A stretch of 64,000 bases of DNA from JAVBNF01 sp031551725. GTDB lineage: Bacteria > Bacteroidota > Bacteroidia > Bacteroidales > P3. Below, piece by piece: positions 62,961-64,000 of this stretch (position 1 is its first letter; the number at the start of each line of letters is the position of its first letter). The DNA is taken from the NCBI GenBank assembly GCA_031551725.1, contig JAVBNF010000026.1, positions 27,134 to 91,133 of the forward strand, written 5' to 3'. Made by a program: the position numbers and the translations under genes. Under the pieces are notes generated by a model. The model saw only the letters and a program-made list of their open reading frames with translations, was not told the origin of the DNA and did not search any database.

Positions 62961-63080
62961 CTTTTTCGGAAATCGCCAAAATTTCAACATCTAAAGGATT
63001 ATAAGTGATACGCTCATGCTGTGTTCCGGCGTGAGTTGTATCTTGTTTAGATGTGGGTGTTTGGCGATACCTCGAAAAAG
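62961..63080 (+). ncRNA. 120-nt structured element upstream of the FISUMP gene
   Basis: Nested, ordered complementary pairs: CTTTTTCG (62961-62968) with CGAAAAAG (63073-63080); TCGCCAAA (62973-62980) with TTTGGCGA (63060-63067); CATCTAAA (62988-62995) with TTTAGATG (63046-63053); GATAC (63007-63011) with GTATC (63038-63042); and CTCA with TGAG inside. Internal loops separate the stems. This is far beyond chance and describes one long, interrupted hairpin. It could be a cis-regulatory RNA, a small RNA or a palindromic mobile element. No known family is recognised. Confidence 0.6.
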
Positions 63081-63114
63081 CAAGAATTCAACTCGCGCCT
63101 TTTTATTTACATAC

Positions 63115-63129
63115 AGCCCCTTCGGGGCT
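63115..63129 (+). terminator. Short GC hairpin before the FISUMP gene
   Basis: AGCCCC and GGGGCT around TTC, preceded by a CGCGCCTTTTT stretch. There is no T-run after it, so termination is doubtful; it may be part of the FISUMP leader. Confidence 0.35.
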
Positions 63130-63165
63130 TGTTGGAAAATGATTAACAAATAAATAAAACACACC

Positions 63166-64000
63166 ATGAAAACAAATTACGATTTACAATTATCGGCTGC
63201 GGCTGTACGGGCGTATTGCATACGCCCAATGATTAAGGGCGAACACGCGGGTTCACCCCTACAGTTCGCACGATGGATTTTTCTGCATTTCTGCGTTTTT
63301 GCATTTCTGCCGATATTTGCGCAATCCGTCGGCGACACCAAAACCTTCACCGATACCCGCGACGGACAAGCATACAAGGCCGTTTTCATGCCCGACAATC
63401 GCTGGTGGATGGCGGAAAATCTGAAATACCGCAACGGTTTGGATAATCCGGTTTTTTCAACTTTGCCGATACCAACGAATACCAATGCATTACAAAATAC
63501 ATATTATTGTCCTGGGCATGGACCCATTGTGGTAGGAGTTTCGGCAACCCAATCCGATCCGCTTGCATGTGAATACTGGGGAGCATTGTATCCGTGGTGG
63601 TCGGCAATGACAGTTCGCAACAGCGGACAAGCTGTTTATGCAACAGACACGGTTGGTTCACAGGGTATTTGTCCACCGGGCTGGCATTTACCAAGCGACA
63701 AAGAATGGGGCATCATGTTCGATTCTGTGGAACGAAAGATTAATCCAGCCTTTGCTCTTTTGCACGCAACAACAACGGTTATTAATGGATCTTATGGTAG
63801 CACAGCAACGAACAAGATTGGTTCTTATTTGAAATCAAGCAGTGCTCAAAGCGGAGCTATCAAGGAATATGATCCTGCATGGAGTTCGGGGGCTTCTACG
63901 GATAACTTTGGTTTTAATATAATCCCGGCCGGATATCGCGAGCAAAATGGCTCTTCTTATGCTTCAAGAGGAACGGCTACTTATTTTTGGACTTCAACGA
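63166..64000 (+). CDS. FISUMP-domain secreted protein, 3' end missing
   Basis: The frame is open from the ATG at 63166 to the end of the window (278 codons plus one base). The FISUMP (Fibrobacter succinogenes major paralogous) domain begins after the signal peptide: FTDTRDGQAYKAVFMPDNRWWMAENLKY in part (WWMAENLKY), then GICPPGWHLPSDKEW, SSGASTDNFGFNIIPAGYR and YFWTST. A hydrophobic stretch ending in FLPIFAQS at about residues 38-56 is a signal peptide, but it is preceded by an odd N-terminus coded by a palindromic repeat; M22 at 63229 is an alternative start. Surface location is likely; function of the domain is unknown. Confidence 0.85.
   Translation, partial: MKTNYDLQLSAAAVRAYCIRPMIKGEHAGSPLQFARWIFLHFCVFAFLPIFAQSVGDTKTFTDTRDGQAYKAVFMPDNRWWMAENLKYRNGLDNPVFSTLPIPTNTNALQNTYYCPGHGPIVVGVSATQSDPLACEYWGALYPWWSAMTVRNSGQAVYATDTVGSQGICPPGWHLPSDKEWGIMFDSVERKINPAFALLHATTTVINGSYGSTATNKIGSYLKSSSAQSGAIKEYDPAWSSGASTDNFGFNIIPAGYREQNGSSYASRGTATYFWTST
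63203..63264. repeat. 62-bp palindromic repeat inside the start of the FISUMP gene
   Basis: Bounded by CTGTA and TACAG. It holds two hairpins: GGGCGTAT with ATACGCCC, and GGGCGAAC with GTTCACCC. It is GC-rich in an AT-rich setting and codes for residues 13-33 of the FISUMP protein. It looks like an intergenic REP-type element taken into the reading frame. Confidence 0.65.

Noticed and set aside
62961..63080. 6S RNA or SRP RNA
   Set aside because: The stem-loop order lacks the SRP apical GGUCAGG/GGAAG motif, and I cannot match the 6S closing stem and bubble; left as an unknown element.

Overview
The window looks like a chromosomal segment of a Bacteroidota bacterium, most likely order Bacteroidales. 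Three things support this. First, there are many promoters of the Bacteroidota type (TTTG, about 19 nt, TAnnTTTG, most often TATCTTTG). Second, there are type IX secretion (T9SS) parts and cargo: PorZ and five proteins ending in a type A C-terminal sorting domain. Third, several gene arrangements are typical of the phylum: a fused alpha/beta 2-oxoacid dehydrogenase E1, ileS-dksA-lspA, porZ-recO, and a fused GldF-GldG. Shine-Dalgarno sequences are mostly absent. Both ends cut genes: an S9 peptidase on the left and a FISUMP-domain protein on the right. I saw no rRNA, tRNA, CRISPR array, prophage or intact transposase.

Layout. 1-5.6 kb: end of an S9 peptidase facing a minus-strand E2-E1-flavodoxin group. 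5.7-9.5 kb: dinD, a DUF1761-like membrane protein and an M13 lipoprotein peptidase. 9.6-22.4 kb: three large secreted T9SS cargo genes and, between them, a Fic protein with a DNA-binding N-terminus behind four 24-bp operator-like repeats. 22.7-28.9 kb: CPBP protease, porZ-recO, a four-helix-bundle gene, tadA and a phospholipase D-like gene. 29-44.5 kb: an outer-membrane barrel gene directly downstream of a 4880-codon multi-module GLUG surface protein. 44.6-57 kb: yicC, two ABC-F ATPases, an FMN reductase, cstA, an ORF6N gene and ileS-dksA-lspA. 57-62.8 kb: a candidate small RNA, a PBECR-like nuclease, and an operon of SAM hydrolase, gldFG, acyl-ACP thioesterase and a DUF4340-like gene. 63-64 kb: a 120-nt structured element before a FISUMP gene.

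How it fits together. Much of the window serves the cell surface. PorZ works in T9SS maturation; the secreted peptidases, CARDB-type repeat protein, propeller-like protein and giant GLUG protein are its likely clients. The lipoprotein peptidase and LspA belong to the same envelope. The rest is housekeeping: branched-chain or pyruvate oxidation, tRNA charging and editing, repair, ribosome-associated ATPases.

The most unusual content lies between genes. A roughly 130-bp MITE is present three times, each copy with a 3-bp TNA target duplication; one insertion is proven by an empty copy of its target site within the window. Local word repeats form hairpins in at least nine spacers, and similar repeats or palindromes have entered coding sequence in the giant protein, the FISUMP N-terminus and perhaps the E2 linker. 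A 19-bp motif is shared by the dinD and ORF6N leaders. The Fic operator array and the 120-nt element before the FISUMP gene are the best candidates for undescribed regulatory systems.
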